Source of the DNA: Erysipelotrichaceae bacterium | GTDB taxonomy: Bacteria; Bacillota_I; Bacilli_A; Erysipelotrichales; Erysipelotrichaceae | Direction: 5' to 3' | Length of the DNA: 64,000 nucleotides | Assembly (NCBI GenBank): GCA_017454765.1 | Contig: JAFTCJ010000026.1 | Coordinates: 1 to 64,000, forward strand | In this document: one piece after another, positions 51,459 through 60,708 of the stretch | Position numbering within the stretch: position 1 is the stretch's first letter | Layout: every line of letters starts with the position of its first letter | The notes under the pieces: generated by a model | What the model was told of the DNA's origin: nothing | Seen by the model: only the letters and a program-made list of their open reading frames with translations | The model's database searches: none | Made by a program: the position numbers and the translations under genes

Positions 51459-52409
51459 ATGAAATTTGCGGAGCAGTTATGTGAAAGGACCGGATTCGTC
51501 TATGATCCGGATGCCTATCTTTATTACAAGGAAATAGACGGCTATCAGTTTGCGATGTCTTTCTACAGCAGTCAGTTTTATCTAATGAGCTGTGTCTGTC
51601 TTGACGGTGCCGTGCCTCAGGCCAAGCAGATCAAAAAAGATGTCAAAGAAAACGATGAAGTGAAAAAGGCGATCAAGGATGTCAGTGTTCAGGGTTACCG
51701 CACTGTGTATATCATCAAGCCGGCTTTTTCCCAGGCGAAACTGATCGAAAATATCTGCAAAGCGATCAGATTCGTTCCGGCTTACTACAGGGAAAAGGGT
51801 TATCAGAACTGCTGCGAATACTGCGGCAAGGTCATGGATACCGGCATCTACAAGTTCGGCAATGCCGCAAGATTCCTGTGCGATGATGACTACAGGACCA
51901 TGTCGGAAAAGGTGTTTACGGCCATGGCGGAAGCGGAACAGGTCGAGGGCTCCGTACTGGCGGGAAGCGTCGGTGCGTTCTTAGGAAGCCTGATCGGCGC
52001 AGCAGCTATCGTGCTGTTCGGCCAGCTGGGTTTTGTCTCGGTATTGTCCGGTGTCATCATGGGCGTCTGCGCATTACGCGGATATGAGCTCTTAGGCAAG
52101 AAGATGAACGTTGCCGGAGTCATCATCAGCTGTCTGATCATGGTCGCCATGTGTTATTTTGCGAACCGTCTGGACTGGTCGATCGCCGTTGCCAGGGCTC
52201 TGGAATGGAATATCGCCGATGCGTTCATGCAGTGCGAGGATGTCTGCCGTTACAGCGAGGTGATCGGTTCCTATTATGCTTCGCTGGCGCAGATACTGCT
52301 GTTCACGCTGCTGGGTGCTCTTCCGCAGGCATTGAGTGCTATCAGAACCAGGAAAAATGAAACGATCGTTTCTGTCATAAGTGCTGCCAAGAAGGGGGTA
52401 GAAGAATGA
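51459..52409 (+). CDS. Membrane protein with N-terminal soluble domain and Cys-rich knuckle
   Basis: A 316-residue protein. About 1-165 is soluble, with a possible zinc knuckle ('NCCEYCGK' at about 116-123 and a later Cys in 'ARFLCDDD'). Then come four or five membrane segments (about 167-187, 190-207, 214-232 and 270-292). I recognise no family. It sits between the Nif3-like and SGNH esterase genes, four-base overlap with the latter, so it is part of the operon; a role in transport or sensing is possible but unsupported. Confidence 0.62.
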   Translation: MKFAEQLCERTGFVYDPDAYLYYKEIDGYQFAMSFYSSQFYLMSCVCLDGAVPQAKQIKKDVKENDEVKKAIKDVSVQGYRTVYIIKPAFSQAKLIENICKAIRFVPAYYREKGYQNCCEYCGKVMDTGIYKFGNAARFLCDDDYRTMSEKVFTAMAEAEQVEGSVLAGSVGAFLGSLIGAAAIVLFGQLGFVSVLSGVIMGVCALRGYELLGKKMNVAGVIISCLIMVAMCYFANRLDWSIAVARALEWNIADAFMQCEDVCRYSEVIGSYYASLAQILLFTLLGALPQALSAIRTRKNETIVSVISAAKKGVEE

Positions 52410-53503
52410 AAGTAAAAGATTTATTGCCGCTGGCCGTTGTTCACGGAAGGACGGTCTATGATGAGGAAAAGGAAGCGCTGTTCTGCAACTGGAGCCTTTC
52501 CGGTCTGACAGTGGGTGTGAAAGGAACTTACCTGAAGGTGAAGGTCCTGGCCGATCCCGATCAGATCCCGGGCATGCCGGGGATGCCGCAGCCGCCTGCC
52601 GACTGGCCGTGCATCGGCTGTGCGTCGGGAGATGAACTGTTCTATCGCCACGAGTGTTCTGAGAATGAGGAAACACTGACAGTCTGGGAAAGCGAAGAAG
52701 AGAAATCACTTGAACTCAGACTGGTGAAGGTATCTGAGAATGCCAGAGGCAAACTGGGTATCGTCGAACTGGAAACAGACGGCGAATTCTTCAAAGTCGT
52801 CTGCAGCAAGCCGCGCATGGAGATCGTCGGCGATTCCATCACCTGCGGTTTCGGAAACGAAGCTCCGAATAACGCTTTTGAATTCAGGACGAGCGAGGAA
52901 AACGGCTGGATGACCTACGGTGCACTGGCTGCTAGGGAACTGGGCTATGATCTGAACATGGTCTGTGAGTCGGGCATTGCCGCAACCAAGCCGGAACATC
53001 CGCTGTTCCCGATGCATGCGATGGAAGATATCTACACCAAAACGGATGAGCTTTATGCAAACAAGTACGGCAAAGAAAACACGGAATGGGATTTTGAAAA
53101 GAATCACAACGATATCGTCGTGCTCAATCTGGGTACCAATGATACCACTCCGATCCGTTTCTACCGTGATTTCTGGGAAGTCGATCCGATGAACGATTAT
53201 TTCCATGAAAGATACAAGGAATTTGTGAAGATGGTCAGAAAGGCCAACGGTCCCGATACGTTCATCTGCTGCACGATGGGACCGATGGAACATTATCTGT
53301 ATCACCACATCAGAGACGTCGTTGAGGAGATCAAGGCGGAAACAGGCGATCAGAAGATCTGCAGTTTCGCCTATATTCCGATCAACGTCATGATGGAAGG
53401 ATACGGTGCTGCCGGTCATCCCTCTGCCAAGACGCATCTGCGTATGGGAGTGGAGCTGGCCAACTATATCCGTAAATATGTACTGGGAGAAGGAAAATGC
53501 TGA
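52406..53503 (+). CDS. SGNH/GDSL carbohydrate esterase, CE2-like
   Basis: A 365-residue esterase: an N-terminal beta-jelly domain (about 1-140) and an SGNH domain with the Ser in 'EIVGDSITCGFGN', the Gly/Asn blocks in 'LNLGTNDTT', and the catalytic Asp/His region in 'GAAGHPSAKTH'. The two-domain plan is that of CE2 acetyl-xylan/6-O-deacetylases. No signal peptide, so it acts on imported sugars. It overlaps the following kinase-like gene by seven bases (ATGCTGA), a tight coupling that hints that deacylation feeds phosphorylation. Confidence 0.84.
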   Translation: MKVKDLLPLAVVHGRTVYDEEKEALFCNWSLSGLTVGVKGTYLKVKVLADPDQIPGMPGMPQPPADWPCIGCASGDELFYRHECSENEETLTVWESEEEKSLELRLVKVSENARGKLGIVELETDGEFFKVVCSKPRMEIVGDSITCGFGNEAPNNAFEFRTSEENGWMTYGALAARELGYDLNMVCESGIAATKPEHPLFPMHAMEDIYTKTDELYANKYGKENTEWDFEKNHNDIVVLNLGTNDTTPIRFYRDFWEVDPMNDYFHERYKEFVKMVRKANGPDTFICCTMGPMEHYLYHHIRDVVEEIKAETGDQKICSFAYIPINVMMEGYGAAGHPSAKTHLRMGVELANYIRKYVLGEGKC

Positions 53504-54411
53504 AAGAAAAACTGGAACAGATCGATCTGAACGAATGGAAAGCGCCTGAGCTGAGGCAGGACATGCCTCACGGCGACATGCCGGGAGACAAGATCAAGAT
53601 CGATGAGGGTCATGTGATCAAGGCGGAAAAGATCTTTCCGGCTCTGATCGGAAAGATGAAAGATTCCGATGCCGGAAGGCTCGTCATTTCCGTCTTCGGC
53701 GGATCCGGTGTCGGCAAGAGCGAGATCGCTTCTTTACTGGCTTATTATTTAAGGGAAGCAGGCGTCAATGCCTATGTCCTGTCGGGAGACAATTATCCTT
53801 TCCGCATCCCTCTGTATAACGATGCGGAGAGATTCTCGATCTTCAGGGCAAACGGTCTCAAGGGACTGGTCGAATCAGGTCTTTACAGCGAAGAGGTTCA
53901 GAAGAAACTGAACGAACTCTGGGAGAAGGAAACGGATCCCGATCCCAAGTCTGTCGAAACATATCCCTGGCTCAGTGAATATCAGAAGGCCGGAAGAAAG
54001 GCGCTGACTGAGTATCTGGGCACAAAGAAGGAACAGGATTATGATCAGATCAATGAGATCCTGTCCCAGTTCAAGTCCGGAAAGGAAAAGATCTGGCTCA
54101 AGCGCATGGGCAGAAGCGAGGAGGAACGCTGGTATGACGAGGTCGATTTCTCTGATACCGATGTTCTGATCATCGAATGGACCCACGGCGGAAACAAGAA
54201 CATCAGCGGCATCGACATCCCGATCCTGTTGAATTCCACGCCGGAAGAGACCAGGGAGCACAGAAGGCTGAGAGCCCGTGACGGCAAGACGGATTCCGCT
54301 TTCACGACCATGGTCCTGGAGATCGAACAGGCCGAACTGGACGATCGGGCATCCAGCGCAGCGATCATATTATCCAAGGCGGGTGAATTCATGGATCCCG
54401 CATCATTCTAG
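53497..54411 (+). CDS. P-loop kinase, sucrose-kinase-like
   Basis: A 304-residue P-loop kinase: Walker A 'GGSGVGKSE' at 68-76, a DxN motif 'SGDNYPFRIP' and 'DVLIIEWTHGG' as the second nucleotide/metal site, with a lid region near 'RRLRARDGKTDSAF'. The fold is that of uridine kinase and APS kinase, but no pyrimidine or sulfate genes are near. The closest known functional parallel is the C-terminal sucrose kinase part of gut AgaSK (alpha-galactosidase/sucrose kinase), which is found with GH13_18 phosphorylases. The gene for a GH13_18 enzyme follows after eight bases. Sugar specificity is inference. Confidence 0.72.
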   Translation: MLKEKLEQIDLNEWKAPELRQDMPHGDMPGDKIKIDEGHVIKAEKIFPALIGKMKDSDAGRLVISVFGGSGVGKSEIASLLAYYLREAGVNAYVLSGDNYPFRIPLYNDAERFSIFRANGLKGLVESGLYSEEVQKKLNELWEKETDPDPKSVETYPWLSEYQKAGRKALTEYLGTKKEQDYDQINEILSQFKSGKEKIWLKRMGRSEEERWYDEVDFSDTDVLIIEWTHGGNKNISGIDIPILLNSTPEETREHRRLRARDGKTDSAFTTMVLEIEQAELDDRASSAAIILSKAGEFMDPASF

Positions 54412-54419
54412 GAGGTTTC

Positions 54420-56087
54420 ATGGAAGAAAAGAAAATGGGCATCGGAACCCTTCTGAATGCTTACCCCGATTCTGTCGGCGGAAAGCTCTCCGATATCGTT
54501 TCTTTACTGAAAAAAGAGGAATTCAAAGATGTCTTCCGTTCTTTCTACATCCTGCCGAGCGTATTCAATACGGATCTCGACAGGGGCTTTTCGCTGATCA
54601 GCTACGACATCAGTGAAACTTATGCGGATCCCAGGGACATCGATGATCTGCATGATCTCAACATCGATCTGATGATGGACTTCATCCTGAATCACATCTC
54701 CGTACTGTCACATCAGTTCCAGGACATCATCGCGAAGGGAGAGGAGTCTGAATACAAGGATTTCTTCATCAACTGGAACAGGTTCTGGGACGGCTGCGGT
54801 GAAATGAATGAGGAAGGCTACATCGTACCGGATCAGAAATACATCAAGGACATGTTTTTCCGCAAGGCGGGCCTGCCGATCCTGATGGTCCGCTTCCCGG
54901 ATGGCAGGGATGTGCCGTACTGGAACACCTTCTATCAGGAGGTCATCTACAACAAGGTCGATCCGTTCGGACTGGTAAAGGAACTGGGCATGCAGTATGA
55001 GACGGCAGTCTCTGTCTCCGAGTGTGTCAATGAGGCTCTGGATCAGAAAAAGAAGATCGATGAGATCGATCTGGGTGAATGGCAGAAATATGAAAAAGAG
55101 GTAAAGGATTATCTCAATGCCCACAGATCTTATCTGGGTCAGATGGACCTCAATATCAAGTCGCCTCTGGTATGGGATTATTACCGCAAGACGCTGAAGA
55201 AGCTTTCCGACTACGGCGTGGCGATCGTCAGACTGGATGCCTTTGCCTATGCGCCGAAGGAAGTCGGCGAGAGAAACTTCCTCAACGATCCGGGCACCTG
55301 GGATCTGCTGCAGAAGATCGATGACATCGCATCCGAATACGGCCTGACACTGCTGCCGGAGATCCATGCGAGCTACGGAGAAAAGACATACAAGCTGCTG
55401 GCAGATAAGGGCTATATGGTATATGATTTCTTCCTGCCGGGTTTGCTGATCGACGCCTTTGTCAGGAAGAACGGTTTCTATCTGAAGAAATGGGCGGATG
55501 AGATCACTGAAAACAATATCCGTACCGTGAATATGCTGGGCTGCCATGACGGCATTCCGCTGCTGGATCTCAAGGGCCTGCTGCCGGAAGAGGATATCCA
55601 GAACGTGATCGATGCCGTCGTTTCCCGAGGCGGTTATGTCAAGGATCTGCACGGCGCCAAGAACGTCTACTATCAGGTCAATGCGACTTATTATTCGGCA
55701 CTGGGCGAGAGCGATCAGCGCATGGAGATGGCCAGGGCGATACAGCTGTTCATGCCGGGCAAGCCGCAGATCTGGTATCTGGATCTCTTTGCCGGAAAGA
55801 ATGACTACGAGGCAATGGAAAGAGCCGGTGTCGGCGGTCACAAGGAGATCAACCGCAGCAATCTGTCTCTGGAACAGGCAGAAGAGCTGTTGAAGAAGGA
55901 TGTCGTGAAGAAGCAGCTGGAACTGCTGCGTTTCCGCAATACCTGTCCGGTATTCACGGAAGATGCGGATATCAGCGTGGACTGCGATGAATCACAGATG
56001 TCCATCACCTGGCAGAACGCGAAGGGAAAGGTGTCTCTGTTTGTGGATTTTGAGAAAGAGACTTACAGGATAGAGGAGGACTACTAA
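54420..56087 (+). CDS. GH13_18 phosphorylase, sucrose 6'-phosphate phosphorylase-like
   Basis: A 555-residue family GH13 subfamily 18 enzyme. The nucleophile is Asp273 ('VRLDAFAYAPKE'), acid Glu314 ('LLPEIHASYG') and stabiliser Asp377 ('GCHDGIPLLDLKG'). 'NMLGCHDGIPLLD' and 'VSRGGYVKDLHG' agree better with what I recall of sucrose 6'-phosphate phosphorylases (Thermoanaerobacterium, Ruminococcus) than with classical sucrose phosphorylase ('THDGIG'). Product would be glucose 1-phosphate plus fructose 6-phosphate. Glucosylglycerate or glucosylglycerol phosphorylase is the main alternative, as length also fits. AGGAGG precedes the ATG. The kinase directly upstream could supply the phosphorylated substrate. 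Confidence 0.85.
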   Translation: MEEKKMGIGTLLNAYPDSVGGKLSDIVSLLKKEEFKDVFRSFYILPSVFNTDLDRGFSLISYDISETYADPRDIDDLHDLNIDLMMDFILNHISVLSHQFQDIIAKGEESEYKDFFINWNRFWDGCGEMNEEGYIVPDQKYIKDMFFRKAGLPILMVRFPDGRDVPYWNTFYQEVIYNKVDPFGLVKELGMQYETAVSVSECVNEALDQKKKIDEIDLGEWQKYEKEVKDYLNAHRSYLGQMDLNIKSPLVWDYYRKTLKKLSDYGVAIVRLDAFAYAPKEVGERNFLNDPGTWDLLQKIDDIASEYGLTLLPEIHASYGEKTYKLLADKGYMVYDFFLPGLLIDAFVRKNGFYLKKWADEITENNIRTVNMLGCHDGIPLLDLKGLLPEEDIQNVIDAVVSRGGYVKDLHGAKNVYYQVNATYYSALGESDQRMEMARAIQLFMPGKPQIWYLDLFAGKNDYEAMERAGVGGHKEINRSNLSLEQAEELLKKDVVKKQLELLRFRNTCPVFTEDADISVDCDESQMSITWQNAKGKVSLFVDFEKETYRIEEDY

Positions 56088-57778
56088 TGGCATTTGACAA
56101 GATCAGAAAAATGATCACCACGGAAAACGGTGACATCTATTACGAATTTGAAGACAAGGGTTATCAGATCCTTTATACCCAGCCGGCCAACGAGATCCAG
56201 TCCAATCTGATCAACTACGGCTTTACGGGACCGACCTTACTTTGTTTCCCGGATAAGAAATGTGACTTCGTCGGACTGAAGAATCTGATCGATGAAAGCG
56301 GTCTGAAGAGAGTCGCGATGGAAAACGGTGTAGGCATCATCCTGGTCAATCCCAGGGGCGAAAACTGGAAGGATGAGGAGGCAGGTGCCTATGAGGCTGT
56401 GACCGGCAACCTGGGCATTGCCCAGATGAATTTCCGGGACGGTCTGGCGATCATGAAGAATGATGCGATCCCTGATGAACAGTCTTACAATATCCTGGGT
56501 TCCTGTGTCAGGATGTATGTCTACGGCTTCGGCAGCGGCGCCGATTATCTGGCAAAACACTATCTGAAGAAAGTCAGCGGCAACATCACGATGGGTGACC
56601 TGGGTTCTGCCGATGTCACACCGGTCTGTGTCACTTTAAAAGATCTTTCAGTGCTGCCTGAACCGGAGAATAACGATATCCATGTGGTCTCGATCAATAA
56701 CGGCGATCAGGCCAATGCGATACTGAGAGGCAACTGCGCGGAAGTCCTGGTCAGAGAGGATATGGATCTGAAACGTGATTTCCTGGAATTCACGGGCAAT
56801 TTCCGCCGCTGGGTCGGCAGGATCATGAAGGCCTACAACTATGAGGAAGAAGGCATCATTGCCAAAGCGGAATCGGTGATGCTTCCGATCGCTCCTGACA
56901 ACGAGAGTTTCAGAAGAGGCATGCCTTTCATGAGAAACAAAGATCACAAGGTCGGTTATGTTACATTCTATGACAAGGATCTGGATGTGAAAAATGAGAA
57001 GCATCCGCTGATGCTGGTATTCCACGGCGGCGGTGATTCGGCTTATGCGACCGCATCCCTGGCGGAATGGCCGGAGATCGGACAGGAAGAAGGCTTCATC
57101 ACAGTTGCAGTCGAGATGCACATGAAGGTCTCTGCTCTGGAAGTGGCCGAACTGATCGATCATCTGAAAGAAGAATATGCGATCGACGAGGAGAGAATCT
57201 ATGCGACCGGTTTCTCGATGGGCGGCATCAAGAGCTGGGATCTCTTCCAGCAGTGTCCGGAGCGTTTCGCATGTCTGCTGCCGATGGATGCGGTGGATTA
57301 TCCGGGCAATAACTGTTTCTTCTCCAAGACCGAAAACATCAATCAGGATGTCATGGTCCCGCTCTTCTATGTCGGCGGTGTGACTTCACCGTTGGTCGAG
57401 CTGCCGTGCCACGATGAAAGAGCGATCGCCAGGATGAAGTATCTCGCTGAGGTCAATGATCTGGTGAAAACATTTGATCTGAATATTGAAAACAAGGAAA
57501 ACTGGAATGACCTGTTTGTCGGTGAGATGGGAGACAGAGTCGAGACGCTGCACGATGAGATGTTCCCGCAGAGCGACTACTATGCCCATTACTATGATTC
57601 CAAGGACGGCAACTGCTACACCTGTCTGATGGCGATCACCAATCACGGTCATGAGATCAGACCGTTCACCAACCGCTATGCCTACGGTTTTGCGAAGCGG
57701 TTCAGAAGAGTGGACGGAAAGATCGAAATACATGAAAAAGAAAGAAGTGTCTTAATCAAAGCAAAGCGGATCGACTGA
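56087..57778 (+). CDS. Tandem alpha/beta-hydrolase-like esterase
   Basis: A 563-residue protein of two related halves. The C-terminal half (about 260-545) is a complete feruloyl-esterase/PHB-depolymerase-like hydrolase: oxyanion 'LVFHGGGDSAY', nucleophile 'ATGFSMGGIKSW', His in 'ITNHGHEIRP'. The N-terminal half (about 1-250) resembles an alpha/beta hydrolase but the elbow reads 'YGFGSGADYL', with Gly where the Ser should be, so it is probably a binding or structural domain. No signal peptide. TAATG coupling with the GH13_18 gene places it in the same operon, whose end it marks. Confidence 0.8.
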   Translation: MAFDKIRKMITTENGDIYYEFEDKGYQILYTQPANEIQSNLINYGFTGPTLLCFPDKKCDFVGLKNLIDESGLKRVAMENGVGIILVNPRGENWKDEEAGAYEAVTGNLGIAQMNFRDGLAIMKNDAIPDEQSYNILGSCVRMYVYGFGSGADYLAKHYLKKVSGNITMGDLGSADVTPVCVTLKDLSVLPEPENNDIHVVSINNGDQANAILRGNCAEVLVREDMDLKRDFLEFTGNFRRWVGRIMKAYNYEEEGIIAKAESVMLPIAPDNESFRRGMPFMRNKDHKVGYVTFYDKDLDVKNEKHPLMLVFHGGGDSAYATASLAEWPEIGQEEGFITVAVEMHMKVSALEVAELIDHLKEEYAIDEERIYATGFSMGGIKSWDLFQQCPERFACLLPMDAVDYPGNNCFFSKTENINQDVMVPLFYVGGVTSPLVELPCHDERAIARMKYLAEVNDLVKTFDLNIENKENWNDLFVGEMGDRVETLHDEMFPQSDYYAHYYDSKDGNCYTCLMAITNHGHEIRPFTNRYAYGFAKRFRRVDGKIEIHEKERSVLIKAKRID

Positions 57779-57796
57779 TCCGCTTTGTCTTTTTTT
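57763..57796 (+). terminator. Terminator containing the stop codon
   Basis: AAAGCGGATC / GATCCGCTTT, ten bp over GACT, followed by a run of nine Ts. The TGA stop at 57776-57778 begins in the loop. The T-run overlaps the end of the convergent gene. Confidence 0.82.
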
Positions 57797-58219
57797 TTAC
57801 TGATGATCGATCTCGTAGAAACGTATCCAGAGACCGTCTTCTTCCACGTTGCCGGTCCCGACGAACTGGTTTCTGTGAAGCACAGGTGCCAGGATCTTTG
57901 AATCGGTGAAGAAGGTCGGTACTGTCGTGAAGGATCTGGAAGGCTTGTTTTCCATCCAGCCGTTGTTTTCGATGTAGATGTGACAGTCGTTTCCTTCCTC
58001 GTCCTTTCCGGTCAGCACATAGCGGGCCGACATATGACGGACACCGGCCTGGTTGACGACCTGTGTATCGACGCCCCAGGGTTCGACGATCCCTTTGAAG
58101 GCTTCGCAGTCCACGGTCCCGGCGAAGGGTATCATCGATACCTCACCCAGTTCCGTGATCATGCGCAAGCCTTTTTCGGCGATGTCGATGTGGATCGCCA
58201 GAATGGGTTCCTTACTCAT
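57797..58219 (-). CDS. DUF3237 protein
   Basis: A 140-residue DUF3237 (UPF0311-like) protein: 'GTVDCEAFKGIVEPWGVDTQ', 'HMSARYVLTGKDEEG', 'IYIENNGW' and the closing 'IRFYEID'. A small beta-barrel of unknown activity that often lies beside esterase or aromatic-acid genes. Its start overlaps the stop of the carboxylesterase gene upstream on the minus strand by eight bases, so the two are made together. Confidence 0.83.
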   Translation of the reverse strand: MSKEPILAIHIDIAEKGLRMITELGEVSMIPFAGTVDCEAFKGIVEPWGVDTQVVNQAGVRHMSARYVLTGKDEEGNDCHIYIENNGWMENKPSRSFTTVPTFFTDSKILAPVLHRNQFVGTGNVEEDGLWIRFYEIDHQ

Positions 58220-59813
58220 TTTCTTTGGGTGTGAAACGCGGAGCCCCGAACAGACGCACGACGTAGTTGTTGCTCAAGAGCTTGTCGTAGTAGTAATAGA
58301 ATTTCTCCTGCTGTTCAGCCGGGATCATTTCAGAATTGTTGTTGAGATTGATGATATCGAACTTGTCTTTGTATTTCTTCCATTCCGGACGGCCTTCGCC
58401 ATTGGGATCACCCGTTGCCGCAAAGCTGTACCAGTAGCCCTGGATGAGTTCCATAAAGTCGTAGTCCGCACCGACCCAGTGATAGGGGAAGAACGGATTG
58501 CGCTCGCCGTGATCGACTCTGCCGAAGACATAAGGCATTTCTGCACAGTGCGGAGAGCCGTCATTGTGTCCTCTTTCGGTCTCGTTTTCCTTGCTCATGA
58601 GCCAGATGAAGGCTTTGTTATTGCCTTTCTTATTGACGAGTTCACCCAGTTTGGCTGAACCTAACAGCATGATGTCGGAAGCGATGGTGGATACCTGTTT
58701 TGCCGCTTCGATATTGTTGGAAGCCGGATACCATCTCTTCATGTTCTCGGCGTTGTCCGGGAAGGCTTCTTCCAGATACTGATGGAAGGCTTCTACGGAG
58801 TATTCATCAACTTTGACGGCCGGGAATTCCTGGGCACAGGAGCCCATCAGGACATCGAAGTCGTTGAATTCGCCGTTATCCATGATCTCGGAATAGGGTT
58901 TCGGAATGAATTCGCCGTCCACACAGAACGAGAAGCCGAAGCCCATGGGTCCGATACCTTTTGATCTCTGGAATTCCTCGTATTTGTCGAAGAGTTCCCA
59001 GGCATCTTTTCTTCTGAGTTCATCGATGTCCTTGACGCCGATGTAGTTCATGTATTCGACACCGAGGTCTTCCATCTTCTTTCTCGGACCCGGCTGCATG
59101 AAGCCCCAGTAGATCGGTCCGGATTCAATGGATACTCTGCTGATGATGCCTTTCATCAACGGTGAGGCATGCAGAGCACCGGTTCCGGCTGCACCGCCTG
59201 ACTGACCGGCAACCGTGATGCGTTCGGGATCGCCGCCGAATTTCTCGATGTTTTCTCTGATCCAGATGCAGGCTTTGCGCATGTCATATAATGCGTAGTT
59301 GCCGCTGGTGCCGCCTGCTTCCGCTGTCAGTTCGGGATGAGCGAAGAAGCCGAAGAAGCCCAGACGGTAGTTGATGGTGACGACAACGATGTCTTTTCTC
59401 TTGGCAAAGCCGATACCGTCACAGACGACTTCACAGCCTGATCCTGCGACCATGCCGCCGCCGTGGATCCAGACGAAGACCGGGAGTTTGTCTTCCGGTG
59501 TCTTTGCCGGCGTCCAGACGTTCAGATAAAGGCAGTCTTCCTCATACTGCGATGGTGCCAGAAACTGGGGAACACCGTGGACATTTGCAGGCAGATCTTC
59601 CTGTTCCATGACGTGCTGAATGGCGGCAGCGGAATACTGCGTTGCCTTTCTGACGCCTCTCCATCTCTCCGGATCCTGCGGATGACGGAAACGGAGATCG
59701 CCGACAGGAGGTGCGGCATAGGGGATACCCTTGAAGATCTTGACGTTTTCTTCGATATAGCCCTGAAGCCATCCCTGTTTGACTTGTACTTTTGCGTTTT
59801 CAAAGTTTGACAT
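58212..59813 (-). CDS. Type-B carboxylesterase (PnbA-like)
   Basis: A 533-residue carboxylesterase/lipase family protein with the N-terminal 'GIPYAAPPVGDLRFRHP', oxyanion 'VWIHGGGMVAGSG', nucleophile Ser in 'VAGQSGGAAGTGAL' and catalytic His in 'HCAEMPYVF'. No signal peptide; length equals PnbA-type esterases. The family hydrolyses bulky esters such as aromatic or alkyl acyl groups. AAGGAGGAG precedes the ATG. It lies between another esterase gene (upstream) and DUF3237 (downstream) on the minus strand. Confidence 0.9.
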   Translation of the reverse strand: MSNFENAKVQVKQGWLQGYIEENVKIFKGIPYAAPPVGDLRFRHPQDPERWRGVRKATQYSAAAIQHVMEQEDLPANVHGVPQFLAPSQYEEDCLYLNVWTPAKTPEDKLPVFVWIHGGGMVAGSGCEVVCDGIGFAKRKDIVVVTINYRLGFFGFFAHPELTAEAGGTSGNYALYDMRKACIWIRENIEKFGGDPERITVAGQSGGAAGTGALHASPLMKGIISRVSIESGPIYWGFMQPGPRKKMEDLGVEYMNYIGVKDIDELRRKDAWELFDKYEEFQRSKGIGPMGFGFSFCVDGEFIPKPYSEIMDNGEFNDFDVLMGSCAQEFPAVKVDEYSVEAFHQYLEEAFPDNAENMKRWYPASNNIEAAKQVSTIASDIMLLGSAKLGELVNKKGNNKAFIWLMSKENETERGHNDGSPHCAEMPYVFGRVDHGERNPFFPYHWVGADYDFMELIQGYWYSFAATGDPNGEGRPEWKKYKDKFDIINLNNNSEMIPAEQQEKFYYYYDKLLSNNYVVRLFGAPRFTPKENE

Positions 59814-59827
59814 ATATTTTCTCCTCC

Positions 59828-60634
59828 TTATTTATGATTTAAGAGATATTCGATGCCTTTGTAGGCATGAGGTGTCCAGAAATCCCAGTTGTGGATGCCG
59901 GGTCCTTCCTCATAGAAGAAGTCGGCTTTCTGTTTTCTGAAGAAATCACGAAGTTTATGATTCGGTTCCAGCAGGAAGTCTTCAGTGCCGCAGGCCATGT
60001 AGATCTTCGGGTTGGGAACACCTTTCTTTTTATTTCGCTTATACAGAACTTCCGGATTGTGATCGGATTTTTCGGCCTTCTGCAGATCGCCGAAGGCATT
60101 GACATAGTATTCATAGTTGGCCATTGTCTGATCGCCCATGTCCGGTTTCATGTCTTTCAGATGATAGATGATCAGTGCCGATGACAGGGCCATGATACCG
60201 CCGAAGGTCTCCGGATACATCAGTCCGGTATGTAAGGCACCGAAACCGCCCATGGACAGGCCGCCGATGAAGGTGTCTTCTTTTTTCATGGCGATATGGA
60301 AGGTGTCGCGCAGATAATTGACGAGATCTTCACCGATGAATTCACAATAGTGATGGCCGGTGGCTTTCTTGTCCAGATAGAAATCAAGACCGCCGCTGGG
60401 CATGACGACATTGAGATTGTATTTCAGTGAGAAATCAGCTGCTGCCGAATTGTAGAGCCAGTCGGTGCAGTCACCGCTGTAGCCGTGCAGCAGGATGATC
60501 GTTTTTGCCTTGCGTTTGTAGTACGGGTTGTTGAGTTTCAGGAAATCAGGCAGATTTTTGTCTGCTAGATGAATGTAGAATTCACCGTTCCTGCCAAGGG
60601 CATTCGATCTGAATTTTACAAAATGGGTAGACAT
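59828..60634 (-). CDS. Esterase-D/tributyrin-esterase-like hydrolase
   Basis: A 268-residue cytoplasmic esterase: 'IILLHGYSGDCTDWLY' oxyanion region, nucleophile in 'FIGGLSMGGFGAL' and His in 'GPGIHNWDFW'. This is the esterase D/acetylesterase EstA-like family (feruloyl-esterase and S-formylglutathione hydrolase relatives), active on short acyl or aromatic esters. GGAGAG precedes the ATG. It heads the minus-strand operon of three genes, divergent from the solute-binding protein. Confidence 0.88.
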   Translation of the reverse strand: MSTHFVKFRSNALGRNGEFYIHLADKNLPDFLKLNNPYYKRKAKTIILLHGYSGDCTDWLYNSAAADFSLKYNLNVVMPSGGLDFYLDKKATGHHYCEFIGEDLVNYLRDTFHIAMKKEDTFIGGLSMGGFGALHTGLMYPETFGGIMALSSALIIYHLKDMKPDMGDQTMANYEYYVNAFGDLQKAEKSDHNPEVLYKRNKKKGVPNPKIYMACGTEDFLLEPNHKLRDFFRKQKADFFYEEGPGIHNWDFWTPHAYKGIEYLLNHK

Positions 60635-60708
60635 TATAAAAACTCTCCTTCAGTATCATTTTAGAAAATAGAGCGTTTCCTTTTATATCAAAAATGTGTC
60701 ATGGGCTT

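Noticed and set aside
54708-55841. Long open frame (377 codons) on the minus strand opposite the GH13_18 gene
   Set aside because: The plus strand carries all catalytic motifs of GH13_18; the antisense translation has no motif and follows the mirror of the codon bias.
54420-56087. GH13_18 gene as plain amylase or classical sucrose phosphorylase
   Set aside because: Motifs around Asp377 and the length fit phosphosucrose-type or glucosylglycerate-type phosphorylases better; the exact member remains open.
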